In this document: one piece after another, positions 1 through 10,819 of the stretch
How the letters are laid out: each line of letters begins with the position of its first letter
Position numbering within the stretch: position 1 is the first letter of the stretch
Assembly (NCBI GenBank): GCA_022496185.1
Contig: WTXG01000282.1
Coordinates: 1 to 43,947 of the forward strand
Origin: Multifurca ochricompacta
Taxonomy: Eukaryota > Basidiomycota > Agaricomycetes > Russulales > Russulaceae
Direction: 5' to 3'
DNA: 43,947 bases
Notes under the pieces: model-generated
What the model was told of the DNA's origin: nothing
Database searches by the model: none
What the model saw: the letters and a program-made list of their open reading frames with translations, nothing else
Position numbers and translations under genes: made by a program

Positions 1-1015
1 CAACAGTGCAATGTAAAATAAAACTGTTATCAGTGATCTACATTCTTGAAAATCATGATGCATCTGTTTTATTAATGTGTGACCAATTCTGCCAGTCTGG
101 CACTATCTAAAATACTCTCTAGACTACTTTAGACTATTCTATAATCTAATTACCAAATTACTTTATTGAAACAAGGCCTGTGTGTATCTACAAGCTGCAT
201 GGGGCAGCAACTACATTGCATTGCATGGTGGTCTGACCTCCTTCCTATTAAGGAAGGTTGACTTAAACATGCAGAATTGTGCATCCAGGGACCAGGACAG
301 TTGCACTTGTATGAAATGAAACTAGAATAATAAAATAATAATGTAAATAAAAGATCCTTTTAATCTTCTGAACATAAAACAACAATTTTTGAGGAATCTT
401 GAGTAGCCATAAATGAACATGTTGTGTCCAAGTGCTTATCTCCCTGACTGGGATGGCCTGGGCCATTTATCCAAAATGCACAGAAATGCAAAGATTGGTT
501 GTGCTCATATAGAATTGAAACCAGAATAATAAAATAAAAATGGAATAATAAATTATTTTAATCTTATGAACATAAAATAGGAATCTTTGAGGGATCTTGA
601 GTAGCCATAAATGAACACATTGTGTCTGAGTGCATATCTCCTTGACTGGGATGGCCTGGGCCAATTGTCCAAAATGCACAATGCAAGTAAAGAACTTGCA
701 CATGTTTCATTTTATGGGTAACCCAGGTATCAAAACAATTATCCAGGGGTTACCCCTGCCAATGTCTATGTGTTCATTAAATTTTTTTGCATTCTGTGTG
801 GTTATCTGACAGGCTATTCATCAATGTTCTATAACATCCTATCTAATCATCTCTGTATACTGGATTTTAGTTGTGCTTGTATAAAATTGAAAGCAGAATA
901 ATAAAATAATAATGGAATAATGAATTATCTTAATCTTCTGAACATAAAACAAGAGCCATTGAGGGATCTTAAGCAGCCACAAATAAATGTGTTGTGTATC
1001 TTCTTGGTCCAGGAA
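1..1015. mobile_element. Partial hAT-like non-autonomous element (copy F0)
   Basis: This segment matches the interior of the better preserved hAT copies at 2135-3583 and, inverted, 36291-37747. Positions 1-270 correspond to 2395-2680, and the rest to the 2900-3440 part. Its outer end lies beyond the window. It is AT-rich and nearly free of CpG. It contains three versions of a ~190-bp module (about 290-480, 490-690 and 870-1010) that start near an AATAATAAAATAATAATG stretch and run through a GAGTAGCCA/CAGCCA motif. Small ORFs here are repeat copies, not genes. It is interrupted at 1015 by the LTR of gypsy element A. Confidence 0.7.
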
Positions 1016-1606
1016 TGTAATGCCTGGTGTGGGCATTCAGCACAACATGTGACAAGTCACGTAGCAAAACTACAAAGTCAAGTGTACACTGTCTTTCAAG
1101 TATACGAAGGTCAGGGGAGAAGTCAATACCAAGGAGCTAATCCCCTAGTATTGGTGAGCGGAGAAGTGCCAGAAGCACTGAGACGATTCAAGAGTTGGGT
1201 CTTTGAGATCACCCAGAAGGTAATGCACCAAGTCGATTAAGAAGTCGAGTCTAAGGCATACAGGCTATCTAGGTGGGCCTTATATACATAATAGAGATCA
1301 GAGTCTAAATCGGAGTAATGTACTCGATGTATCAACAAAGTTGTAATCTGACTAAATGGGGAATGGAATCAGGGTGGGCCAGGTGATATATGTAGGCAAA
1401 TCCGGTATAGCCGCAATTCTGATGGGAAAATATGTAAGAGTTCTTGTGTAAAATATGAGTCAGAGATAAGCACAGCCTGGGTCAAAGATAAGGAACAAAT
1501 ATGTACAAAGAGAGTCATAAATGTAGTCAATGAAGAACAAACAAGGCCAAACAACACGTCACATGAAAAGAAAAGGAAAAGAGATGATGCAGCAGGGTTT
1601 GTAACA
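1016..1606 (-). repeat. 3' LTR of gypsy element A
   Basis: 591 bp, close to the 575-596 bp LTRs of copies B-E and alignable with them. On the plus strand it begins TGTAATGCCTGGTG (others TGTTACGCCCGGTG) and ends GTAACA. It contains a TATATA motif near 1270 and, on the minus strand, AGACTCGACTT, the 11-nt segment used as self-primer in the sister copies. A purine tract (minus strand) adjoins it at 1607-1620, so this is the 3' LTR of a minus-strand element. The 5' LTR of A is not in the window. Confidence 0.85.
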
Positions 1607-1637
1607 TTACCCCCTCTCTAAGTCCTAGCAGAGCCAG

Positions 1638-2134
1638 CTAGATTGGCATACCATCGTCATCCTGGACCAAGGAGAGGTAATTGTTGGCTATGGCATAGTG
1701 ATCAGCATCGTAGTTCTCCTTTTCTTCATCTGTGGGGCAAATGTGTGTTCATAGAAAACTGTAGGGCCCCATCTCCCACAGTGAAAGCAGCCGTCGTAAA
1801 CATGACAGTCAATCTCTTGATGGCCAGCGTTGTGGGAAAGGCATTTGCCACACCATCCCGATGGGTTCTGGATGGTGGGGGCTTGTGTAAGTCATTGGAA
1901 CAGGCATTGGCGGCTCCAGTGTGAGGTGCTCTGGCAATGTTGACATTGTTTCTTGGCCATGGGGCAGCACCAGCTGAGATGGTACTTGCTGCTACAGTGC
2001 CAGCAAAGCTTACCATCTGGATTTTCATGGAGGCGCGGCATTTCAAAGCAATGGGGGTTGAGCTGGGGCACAAGGTCAAGGTGGTGGCAGGGAAGAGGTC
2101 AGGCAAAAATATTGGCATACCATTCGGATATGAT
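1638..2134 (-). pseudogene. Element A ORF3, C-terminal part (zinc-knuckle region)
   Basis: Minus-strand translation, with one or two in-frame stops, gives the same C-terminal layout as ORF3 of elements B-E. There are two CX2CX4HX4C knuckles in a row (CWHC...H...C and CQHC...H...C), a CX2CX6HX4C motif (CGKC...H...C), a further CX2C motif, then an acidic tail NYLSLVQDDDG before a TAG stop at 1638-1640. The stop is followed at once by the purine tract and LTR. The rest of the ORF lies at 3592-3805 and 4307-4895, separated by a hAT element and a Copia LTR. Protein similarity to the B-E copies is clear while the DNA is far diverged, so A is a separate, older lineage. Confidence 0.8.
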
Positions 2135-3583
2135 TAGGGATCAGCAAGGGTTTTCATACCTGTGCAGGTAAGTGCTGCAGGTTTTGACAGGTATGGGTAT
2201 ACAACTCCCAACCTGCCAGAAACCCATACCCACACAGCAGGTTTGGCAGGTATAAGTGGTCATTGGTCATTGACAAGATCAGCAGAAATGTAATGATAAA
2301 ATACATCTGTAGCAAACAAATGACAAGATTTAATTTGATGTATGCTACAGGGTTTCTGTAAATATATTCTAGTGTTATCCTATGAAATATCAAAGCAGAT
2401 CAATGGTGCAATGTAAAATAAAAGTGTTATCAGTGATCCACTCTCTTGAAAGTCATGATGCAACTGTTTTATTAACATGCAATTAATTCTGCTGGTCTGG
2501 CACTATCTAAAATACACTCTAGACTACTTTAGACTATAATATAATCTAATTATCAAATTAGTTTACTGAAACAAGGCCCATGTGTATCTACAGGCTGCAT
2601 AGAGCAGCAACTACATTGCATCGCATGGACCAGCATATTGGTCTGATCTCCTTCCTATTAAGGAAGGTTGACTTAACAATCACAGCTTCGATTTTCCATT
2701 GGTCTGACAAGATTGTGATCATGCATAGATAACACAACAGAAACGCATTCACAAATTAATTAGATACATAGAATATACATCTAAGATCTGACATATGATC
2801 AAATTACATCATTTAACAAGATAACAAGATAACACGTTCATTTAATCTAGTAGCTGATATAGTACATCTAAAGTACAAGCCTGCACCATGCCTGTTCCAC
2901 AAAATGAAATAAAATAATAATGTAAATAAAGAATAAACTTAATCTTCTGAACATAAATCAGCAATTATTGAGGGATCCTGAGTAGCCACAAATGAACGTG
3001 TTGTATCCAAGTGCATATCTCCTTGACCAGGATGGACCGGGCTGAGTTTCCAAAATGTGCAAAGCAAGTAAAGAATTTGCACGTCTTTCATTTTATGGGT
3101 AACCTGGGTATCAAAACAAATATCCAGGGGTTACCCCTGCCAATAACTATGCATTTGTCAATTATTTTTGCATTCTATGTGGTTATCTGAAAGGCTTTTC
3201 ATCAATCTTCTATAACATCAATCTAATCATCTTTGTATATTGGGGTGGATTTAGTTGCGCTTGTATAAAATTGAAACCAGAATAATAAAACAACAATAGA
3301 ATAATGAATTATCTTAATCTTATGAATATAAAACAGGAATCTTTGAAGGATCCTGAGTAGCCACAAATGAACGCCTTGTGTATCTCCTTGACCAGGATGT
3401 CCCGGGCCAGTTATCTGAAATGCGCGATGCAAGCAAAGAACTTGCACGCATTTACACACAGGTAACCTGCAGGTGACCTGCAGGTAACCCACAGGTTACC
3501 CGTACCTGTAGTGACGGGTATGGGTACAGGTATGGGTATGGGTACCAATGAAGATACCCAGGGGTTACCCCTGCTATTCACTA
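2135..3583 (-). mobile_element. Non-autonomous hAT element (copy F1), CpG-decayed
   Basis: 1,449 bp bounded by an exact 8-bp target duplication GATATGAT (2127-2134 and 3584-3591), which is diagnostic for the hAT superfamily. The ends read TAGGGATCAGC... and ...TTCACTA, as in the Ac-like TAG...CTA type. Subterminal regions are full of ACCCG/ACCCA-like repeats. No transposase ORF is present. It is the inverted homologue of 36291-37747, but its terminal ~120 bp have no CpG where the other copy has about 14; nearly all differences there are CG to TG or CA. It is inserted in element A ORF3. Two copies of the ~190-bp internal module are present. Confidence 0.88.
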
Positions 3584-3591
3584 GATATGAT

Positions 3592-3805
3592 CTGGTATGC
3601 TTCTCCCTGCTCCAGTCATGTCCTGATGCTTGCCAGGTGCTGCTCTATGTCGAAGACCCCTGGTTGATCCTTACCATCTGTCACTCATAATTGTGATGTT
3701 GCATCTCTAGATTGTCTCTGAGGGCTTGGAACTTGTGCAGCCATGTGACTTTGGCAGTTAGTTGCGGCATGCATAAGTCTCGAAGTACTTCGTTGATGGC
3801 AAAGG
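3592..3805 (-). pseudogene. Element A ORF3, middle (coiled-coil) part
   Basis: The minus strand encodes FAINEVL..., and further on EQGEAYQII, matching the FAIDEVLSDMRLPRL and LEKGDAYQTIAERY stretches of ORF3 in copies B-E, with stops between. The segment lies between the hAT insertion (TSD ending 3591) and the solo Copia LTR (TSD AAAGG at 3801-3805 and 4302-4306). Joining across that TSD restores the residues DPCAFAINEV. Confidence 0.75.
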
Positions 3806-4301
3806 TGTAGAACAGGCATGTGTGTGCAGTGATACTGACTGTTGGGTGTTAGTGTGTTAGGCTAGAAACAGTTATACTTCAGAGGTGAAGAAAACTCTAT
3901 ATTACTATACTACACACCTAGAAACAGTTATCTACAGGAGACGGTTAGTTATAGGTAAGGTAGTAAGTAAAGAAAGTGAGACTTACACTTCAGAGGTGAA
4001 GAAAACTCTGAAGTGTAAGAGACAAAACAGACACCCTTATATATTACTCAAGGGATGGTCTGTGCACAATGGAATACGCTAGAATGTACTACTGAGGGAC
4101 AAAGGCCATTGGCCAGTGAGATATCACATGCTATACAGGATTACTAAGGTATATCAGTCAGCTGCTGTGCATCGCGAGAAAGAAAGTAATAATGATATGG
4201 TAAAAAGTCCGAAACTCCGAATCAATATCTAATCTAATCTTGCACAGCTTAGACCCTAACCTAGATGCCTGAAGCACCTCAAGACACATGCTGTGTCAAC
4301 A
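3806..4301 (-). repeat. Solo Copia-type LTR
   Basis: 496 bp. On the minus strand it runs TGTTGACACAGC ... GTTCTACA, with 5-bp target duplication AAAGG on both sides. It is homologous to the plus-strand solo LTR at 38095-38600. The U3 holds a TATATAAGGG box, and the downstream part carries a short repeated motif (CTTCACCTCTGAAGT, twice). No internal region is attached, so it is a recombination product of a full element. Confidence 0.85.
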
Positions 4302-4306
4302 AAAGG

Positions 4307-4895
4307 CACAAGGGTCATGGGCTGAGAGATGCTGTAGATGTTCTGGCCCCAGGACATAATGAAGTCAGTCAACTTTCTTTTCCTCTAGATATACTGGAGC
4401 CCTGTAGACTGGTCCTCCTCTTTCCAGACACCCGGCTACATCCATTCCTTCATTGGTGTAATAAATATATCTGGCCACTTTGGTTGTGCCATTGTTTCTG
4501 GCTGTTGGAATCATGAGCAGGAAATAGAATTGGGAGTTGGGGTTGTTTGGGAAGAAGGGAAATTTGGGAGCTTCATTGCCAAAGTTGACATCAATCAGGT
4601 CATTGGGATGGGGGTGTTTGGGCAGATTAAAATCTTCATTGATGTTGGCAGCTCTGATCCCTTCAGCCACTTTGGTGGTCACATCATAGTCAATAGGAGA
4701 AAGTGGGTGAGAAGGAGGATGCAGAGGAGAAAGTAGGGGAAATGCATTGATAGCAGCAGAGGTGTGGACGCTGGAGGGAGACATTGGCTGTGTTCTGAGT
4801 GGTTGTGGGGAGGAGAGTTGTTCAGCAACACATATCGTGGTCTGCTCTTTATCTGCCTGGGGATGGCATCTATAGAAGTCTTTGATCAGCTTGGG
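4307..4895 (-). pseudogene. Element A ORF3, N-terminal part
   Basis: The minus-strand ORF (4898-4365) matches the ORF3 N-terminus of B-E: SPIDY, HPNDL, an acidic EAPKFPFFPNNPNS stretch, YIYYTNEGMDVAGC and GPVYRAPVYLEE. A frameshift near 4365 then leads into LHYVLGPEHLQHLSAHDPCAF, which aligns with LHHTLTDEQLGHLAAED. Unlike B-D, no stop codon separates it from the pol chromodomain just upstream (same frame from 4985), so pol and ORF3 are joined in this copy. Confidence 0.75.
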
Positions 4896-4898
4896 CAC

Positions 4899-5114
4899 AA
4901 AGACATCCTCCGCTGATTCCCATGAATTGTCGGCATCAGGGAAGCCTTTCCATTTGATCAGATAATGGAGCTTCTGGTTACACCCTCATCCCTTCCATTT
5001 AGCATCAGCAATACGTTCTACCTCCCACTCTGGTTCTCCGTCGACTAATTTGGGAGGGGGTCTGGGAAAATTCCATCCATGAATAGAAGTCTCTTTGTAT
5101 GGTGTCAGAAGGTT
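4899..5114 (-). pseudogene. Element A pol, chromodomain C-terminus
   Basis: Minus-strand translation gives LTPYKETSIHGWNFPRPPP, then EPEWEVERI, then (after a TGA at 4986-4988, where the sisters have CGA) LHYLIKWKGFPDADNSWE. This is the integrase tail and chromodomain of a chromovirus pol. The upstream integrase lies at 27663-28536, because element B is inserted here with TSD AGGTT (5110-5114 and 27658-27662). Confidence 0.85.
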
Positions 5115-5710
5115 TGTTACAATCCCTGCCAAGTAACCCCATTTTCTTTCACCTTCCCAATGACAACCCCTCCTTACCACCCACTCTGCACTTTATGATC
5201 ATGTCTCCGTCCTGGGATCCCTCACGTGCCTTGCTCCCATCCCCGTGACCTACTTTGGACTTGTTTATACACTGTTTACCTATGATTGCTCTCTTATCTC
5301 TTTATCTCTCTATCATGTTATCTTTACAACCAGACACTTACTTAATTCCCTATCAGAAGCAAGGCTTTATGCCATCTGCTTTCATATATTCGGGCCCACC
5401 TGACTCCGTAGTTCTTATCTCATAGATGCCCACCTTGTTACATATATAAGTCTGCTGTAGCTACACTGTAGACCTCAGACTTGACTTATTGAATACATCA
5501 GTGCCTGTCTTCTGGACATCCCCTTTGACTCTCTAACTTGTTCGTCTCAGGTGCTTCTGGCACTTTCCACTCAACATTGTCTTAGGGAGCAGCCCCTTTG
5601 ACTTTGACTCATCCTGCTCAAACTCCAAGAAGCCTTATTGGTTTCTTATCTGAACCTACAAATTGTGCTGTCACACAAGTCATGTGGAATGTCCCACACT
5701 GGGCGTAACA
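5115..5710 (+). repeat. 5' LTR of element B
   Basis: 596 bp, TGTTACAATCCC ... GGGCGTAACA. Contains TATATAA at 5443-5449 and the self-primer segment AGACTTGACTT at 5477-5487. The partner 3' LTR is 27062-27657. Confidence 0.93.
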
Positions 5711-5723
5711 TCAAGTCAAGTCT
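5443..5723 (+). promoter_or_regulatory. Element B TATA box, RNA 5' self-primer and primer-binding site
   Basis: TATATAA (5443-5449) is followed 34 nt after its first base by AGACTTGACTT (5477-5487). The 11 nt AAGTCAAGTCT at 5713-5723, two bases after the LTR, are its exact reverse complement. That is the arrangement known for Tf1/sushi elements, where the RNA folds back and primes its own reverse transcription. Use of 5477 as transcription start is inferred. Confidence 0.75.
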
Positions 5724-6474
5724 CTCATCATGGCTTCCAGCTGCAGTCAGACCCTCTTTCACGAAGAACCCATCGAACGAAGAGAAGAGAATAATCTTTC
5801 ACAATGGATACTTGGCTCTGCCACCTGGAAAGATTTTGAGTCTGAGTTTAGATACTATGTCTATCACGATGGAAGATACCAACCAGTAGAATATGACGAC
5901 AAAAAGAGAGTTTGGTATCGTATCTGATACTTGGAAAGCCAACACTCTTGGGTCACTACAGGACCTGCCCCACCTGAATTTGGATTAGGACCGTGGAGAG
6001 AAAATCCCCTGGCCATTGTCACGGACTCCAAACCAGAGGAGTATGTAGAAGAACACAGCAAAGAAGCACTGGTATTAGCATCGACTACAACCCCAGTTGC
6101 ACTGGCAGTTGTCATGATCAGAGCCCCTGCTTTGACAACTCCTCAGATATCCACACAGTCCACCAGTACTGTTACCCTGTCTCACCAAAAGATGTCCACT
6201 ATCGCCGCCCAACTCCCAGACCCAGCCCCTCCACCCCTGCTGCCCCCACCAGTCATGATGCCACCAAACATACCCCCACCCTCTGGACAGCTGTCAGGTG
6301 TATTACCCCAGACATTCACCAGGGATCGTTCCCAGAGCAAGAAATTCATGCTGGAGTTCACGACGTTCAAAAACTTCAATCATGACATTCCCCAGATCAT
6401 TAACCCCTTCCAACATGCCAACCTGTTCTTATCCCTGATATGAGGGGATGCAGTAGATGACTGGATGATGGAAC

Positions 6475-6696
6475 TGTTGACACAAGTGTAGTGCCACATG
6501 ATGCAACTCTCACATGACCTTGGTATATAAGGTTATGCTCCATGTAGAACCCAGGCTGTGTAGCTCAGTGGTTAGAGCACTGGACCCGGATTGTCCAGAG
6601 GTCTTGGGTTCAATCCCCAACATGGCCATTCCTTTTCTAGAGCGTGGGTTAGGGTCTTACTTAAGGTCCCTTTGCTGGAGTGCATGTGGGCCAACA
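6475..6696 (+). mobile_element. 222-bp TG...CA mini-element carrying a tRNA-like sequence
   Basis: Inserted in element B gag with 5-bp target duplication GGAAC (6470-6474 and 6697-6701). Termini are the inverted repeat TGTTG...CAACA, as in an LTR. A TATATAAGG box sits at about 6524-6532, and a near-complete tRNA cloverleaf follows at 6554-6628. No coding capacity. The structure fits a solo LTR of a very small LTR retrotransposon (TRIM/SMART-like) with a tRNA-derived internal promoter. A tRNA-derived SINE is less likely, because there is no A-rich or simple-repeat tail and the ends are LTR-like. Confidence 0.75.
6554..6628 (+). tRNA. tRNA-like pseudogene inside the mini-element
   Basis: The acceptor arms GGCTGTG (6554-6560) and CATGGCC (6621-6627) pair over all seven positions with two G-T wobbles, followed by discriminator A. 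The D arm is GCTC AGTGGTTA GAGC (box A like), the T arm TTGGG TTCAATC CCCAA (box B). The anticodon arm CTGGA...TCCAG encloses 9 nt, two more than a normal loop, so it is probably not a working tRNA and no amino acid is assigned. Confidence 0.7.
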
Positions 6697-7299
6697 GGAA
6701 CAGCTGGAGTGGCTGAACAAACAAGTCAAGAGTGGTTGTCGCACCACTAGTGAAGTTCTCTGGGAAACCATCACCCAGCGATTCAAAGATGCATTCACAG
6801 ATGGACAGGCCAAGCAGAAGGCTGCCCGAGAATTAAAGTCCCTAAAGATGGAGAAGGGGGAATTGGATGCCTATGTGGCAAAATTTAGAAGTCTGGCTAA
6901 TAGGGCTGGGTACGACACTAAGAAGGGAAAGACCCACGACCAATGGAAGGCTGCCTTTGGGGTCAAGCCCACTCATGCCTCCCAAAGGGATCCAAATGCC
7001 ATGGATACCTTGGCTGACAGAACCAGAGCACAGGTCACGCTTACTGAAGACGAAAGACAGATGCTGATGAAAGAAGGAAGGTGCTTTCGCTGCAAAGCAC
7101 AAGGCCATATGTTGAGGGAATGCCTGAAGAAGGGGGCACGAGTGGTGGAAGCAATGGTTGCACCTGTCCGTAACAATCCACCCACTGTTGACAAGAGAAT
7201 GCCAACAAAAGAAGAAAAGGTGCAGGAAATATGGGCCAACATGATGAAAGAAAGTGAGGAAGTACGGGCCATCTTGGTAGAAAAGGCATTTGCCAAAAA

Positions 7300-7344
7300 G
7301 GATTTTTGATTGGCTCTACCCCTTCGGCCTGGGCGCGAGCATTA
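7300..7344 (+). other. Candidate -1 frameshift site, element B gag/pol
   Basis: GGATTTT at 7300-7306 directly precedes the gag TGA. The pol frame is -1 relative to gag and has no ATG at its start. About six nt downstream a GCTC...CCC...GGG...GAGC stem can form. The same layout is found in C, D and E. Confidence 0.55.
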
Positions 7345-10300
7345 CATGTAACCTCTGTGTATACTAGTCACTTCAAATCATTGAAAATACCAGTACATTT
7401 CGAAACTACACAGAGGATGGCCAATCGCAACATCCTGATAGACTCAGGAGCTACCGATAACTTCATCAGCCCATGAATGGCAAGGACCATGGGTTTGGGG
7501 ATGCTGGAACTCCCCCAGGAAAAGAACATTTGGAACATAGACAGAACGGCCAATAGAGCTGGAAGGATTACCCACTACACTGACCTCAATGTCCAAGTAG
7601 GAGAAAGGACAAAAGTGATTCAATTCCTTGTCACCAATCTAGGGAACGAAGATCTAATCCTAGGATACCCATGGCTGGCCGCGTTTGAACCAAAAATTAA
7701 CTGGAGTGACACAACCATGGATAAAGAATTCTACCCTGTTCTTATTACATTGCTGGGGTACGATTATGCCATCCAACAAACAAGAGTACAAAGAGCAGAG
7801 GAAGGAGACCCAGGTCATTGTTATGCCATGAAAGCATCGGAACTTGCCCAAAAGGCAGTAGAAGGACATACAGAGAAAACCTTTGAGGAAGTAGTGCTGG
7901 AAGTCTACCACTGACACTGGAAGGTATTCTCAGAGGAAGAGTCACAACACTTCCCGCCCATGCGACCTTGGGATCACGCCATTGAGTTCGCACCTGATAC
8001 TCCATCCACAATCGACTGCAAAATTTATCCATTGTCCCAGAAAGAGCAAGCAGCACTCACAACATTCCTCGAAGAGCACCTTGCAAAGGGATATATTCAT
8101 CCATCAAAGCCACCATATGCATCACCCTTCTTCTTCATCAAGAAGAAAGACGGTAAACTTCAACCTGTTCAGGACTATCAATGGATAAATGCCCATACCG
8201 TAAAGAATGCCTATCCTCTCCCCCTCATCTCCGAGCTCATTGACACCATGTGAGACAAATCCCTCTTTTCCAAAATGGATGTCCAGTGGGGATACAACAA
8301 TATCAGGATTAAGGAAGGAGATCAATGTAAAGCAGCATTTAAGACCAACCAGGGACTCTTCAAGCCAAATGTTATGTTCTTCGGCCTTACCAACTCACCT
8401 GCTACCTTTCAATCTATGATGAACCACATCTTCTGCGACCTCATTCTCACAGGCAAAGTGGTGGTATACATGGACGATATCCTAGTGGCTACAGCAGATG
8501 ATCTGGTCCATCACCAAGAGTGGGTTCACCAGGTATTGGACATTTTACATGAACACGATCTATATCTCAAACCAGCCAAATGTTCATTTGAACAACAGAG
8601 CGTAGAATACCTGGGAGTTATCCTGGAAGGAGGATGTGTGTGGATGGACCCAGTAAAAGTGCAAGGAATCCAGGAGTGGCCCATACCCATGTGTGTCAAA
8701 GACGTGCGATCCTTCATTGGATTCTGCAATTTCTATTGACAATTTGTGCGAGGATTCTCAGGGATTGCCCAACCGTTGAATGGGCTGTTGAAGAAGGATA
8801 TACCTTGGCATTGGGGACGAGAACAACAACGAGCCTTTGAACAGATCCGAGACATTGTGGGCTCAGAACTGGTCCTCTTACAACCAGACCTAGAAAAACC
8901 CTTTGAACTCAAAGTTGATGCATCACATTTTGCGAATGGTGCAGTACTAAACCAATGGGATGCGACAGGGTTGCTCCATCCAGTTGCCTTCTATTCGGAG
9001 ACATTCTCACCAGCGGAACAAAATTACGACATTTGGGACAGAGAACTGCTCACCATTGTAAAAGCACTACAACATTGGCGACCGTATTTAGCAGGGACCC
9101 CTCACAAAACCATTATCCACACTGACCACTCCAACCTGTTATATTGGAAGGAACCCCACAAGATTAGTAGATGGGTCGCTCACGAAGTCCTAGAGCTGGA
9201 GGAGTATAACTTTGTGTTGAAACACATTGCAGGAAGTCGTAATGCATGTGCAGACGCCCTGTCACGATGACCTGATCTGAACAATGGAGGAGAGGACAAC
9301 AATGATATTACAGTACTCCCCGAAGAGGTCTTTGCAAAAGCAGCCATCGTCAGTCTTCATGACATGGACTTGTGGGCCCAGGTGTCGCAAAACATGAACC
9401 AGCAGTTATGCGAATCATGGGCAGATGCACATAATCTGAAGAAGATTGATGGCCTATGGTGGAAGGATGGGGATCGTCTCATTGTCACCAGTGGTGACAA
9501 CATTAAGAAGGGGGTGATCCATTTTCACCACAACCTCCCCTCTGCTGGCCACCTGGGCATTGCTAACACCTATGCCTTGGCTAAACGAGATTACTGGTGG
9601 CCAAATATGAAGAAGGACATGGAGAACTATGTGAAAGGATGTGCAGACTGCCAAACCAATAAAGTAAACACGCACCCGCACCCACCAGCACTATTCCCAA
9701 TCACACCAACAGCCTCACTACCGTTCCAGACCATTGCTATGGACTTCATTGTCAAACTCCCCATCTCCAGAGGTTTTGACTCAATCTTGACCATTACAGA
9801 TCATGACTGTTCCAAAGCAGCATTGTTCATACCATGCAATGAGTCCATCATGGCAGAAGGAGTAGCCAAACTCTACCTGGATCATGTCTACAGACACTAC
9901 GGCCTCCCTGAAAAGATCATCTCTGACCACGACCCACATTTCACCTCCGCATTTGCTAGGGCACTTTGTAAGACCTTGGACATCACCCAAAATATCTCGA
10001 CCGCCTACCATCCACAAACTGATGGACAATCAGAAAGAATGAACCAATGGCTAGAACAGTACCTTTGGTTCTGGTGCAACGGACGACAGGATGACTGGGC
10101 TGATTGGCTAGCAACAGCAGAGTTCGCCCATAACTCATGGCCCAACAGGACTACTAAGACTCCTCCATTTTCACTTATCATGGGATGGATGCCATGGACC
10201 AACTGGACCAAGAAACCCATGAACATCCCATCGGCTGCACAGTGTATCAGCCAATGGGAAGAGGCCAGGAAATCGGCCAATGAGAACCTGCTAAAGGCAC

Positions 10301-10782
10301 AGAAGGCCCTCTCTGAAAGGCTGTCGAAGTTCACACCTTATCAGACCAATGACCTTGTATGGCTGGAAGGGAAGAACATTTGCACGTCACACCCAACGGC
10401 CAAATTAGCACCCCAACAACACAGACCCTTCAAGATAACAAGGAAGCTGTCAGATGTATCATATGAACTCGAACTTCCATCCACATGGAGGATCCATCTG
10501 GTCTTCCATGCCCGGCTCCTAATGCCTTACAAAGAGACATCCCTGCATGGGGAAAACTTCCTGAGACCTCCCCCTGAATTAATTGATGGAGAAGTGGAAT
10601 GGGAAGTGGAGCAAATTCTAGACTCCTCACATAAAGGCCGAGGGTGCAAGCTGCATTACCTAGTTAAGTGGAAAGGATTCCCAGACTCTGACAATTCCTG
10701 GGAACCAGCCGGAGATATCTTTGCCCCAGTTCTTATCATGGAATTCCATGCCCATCACCCAGAAGCACCTAAAAACAGTTAA
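7306..10782 (+). pseudogene. pol: Element B pol (five TGA stops, frame otherwise open)
   Basis: Chromovirus polyprotein: protease (IDSGATDNF, ~7438), reverse transcriptase with [11 protein letters not shown] (~8461), RNase H (DASHFANGAVL, TDHSNLLY), integrase with HHCC zinc finger (~9520-9650), DDE core (MDFIVKLP, ISDHDPHF, SERMNQWLEQ) and chromodomain (LHYLVKWKGFPDSDNSWEP, ~10650). One continuous frame runs through, interrupted only by TGA at 7474-7476, 7912-7914, 8251-8253, 8737-8739 and 9268-9270, all at arginine positions in sister copies. No frameshifts were seen. This pattern fits CpG deamination rather than random decay. Confidence 0.92.
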
Positions 10783-10819
10783 AAGAGATGACCCCAAGCC
10801 CTAACTGAACCCCCAGTAC

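Larger units (their letters stand above)
5730..7309 (+). pseudogene. gag: Element B gag (broken)
   Basis: Gag structural protein of a gypsy retroelement, starting ATG at 5730 (MASSCSQ). It shows a proline-rich linker (~6220-6300), the capsid-like region from MLEFTTFKNF (~6348), and a CCHC knuckle CFRCKAQGHMLREC (~7083-7124). Damage: TGA at 5925-5927 and 6441-6443, a 222-bp insertion at 6475-6696 (TSD GGAAC), and an in-frame loss of about 159 bp after GYDT (~6920). That loss removes the DEEATLDLFSQGLPNPL...FGVD segment kept in C, D and E, apparently between two GACAC repeats. It ends TGA 7307-7309 at the -1 shift site. Confidence 0.9.

Noticed and set aside
263..1240. Several small ORFs (60-106 codons) on both strands near the left end
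   Set aside because: They are copies of a repeated hAT module or span the hAT/LTR junction; similarity between them comes from the repeat and there is no protein motif.
1726..2118. A 130-codon minus-strand ORF as a separate gene
   Set aside because: It is a shifted frame over the element A ORF3 zinc-knuckle region; the correct frame shows the knuckles.
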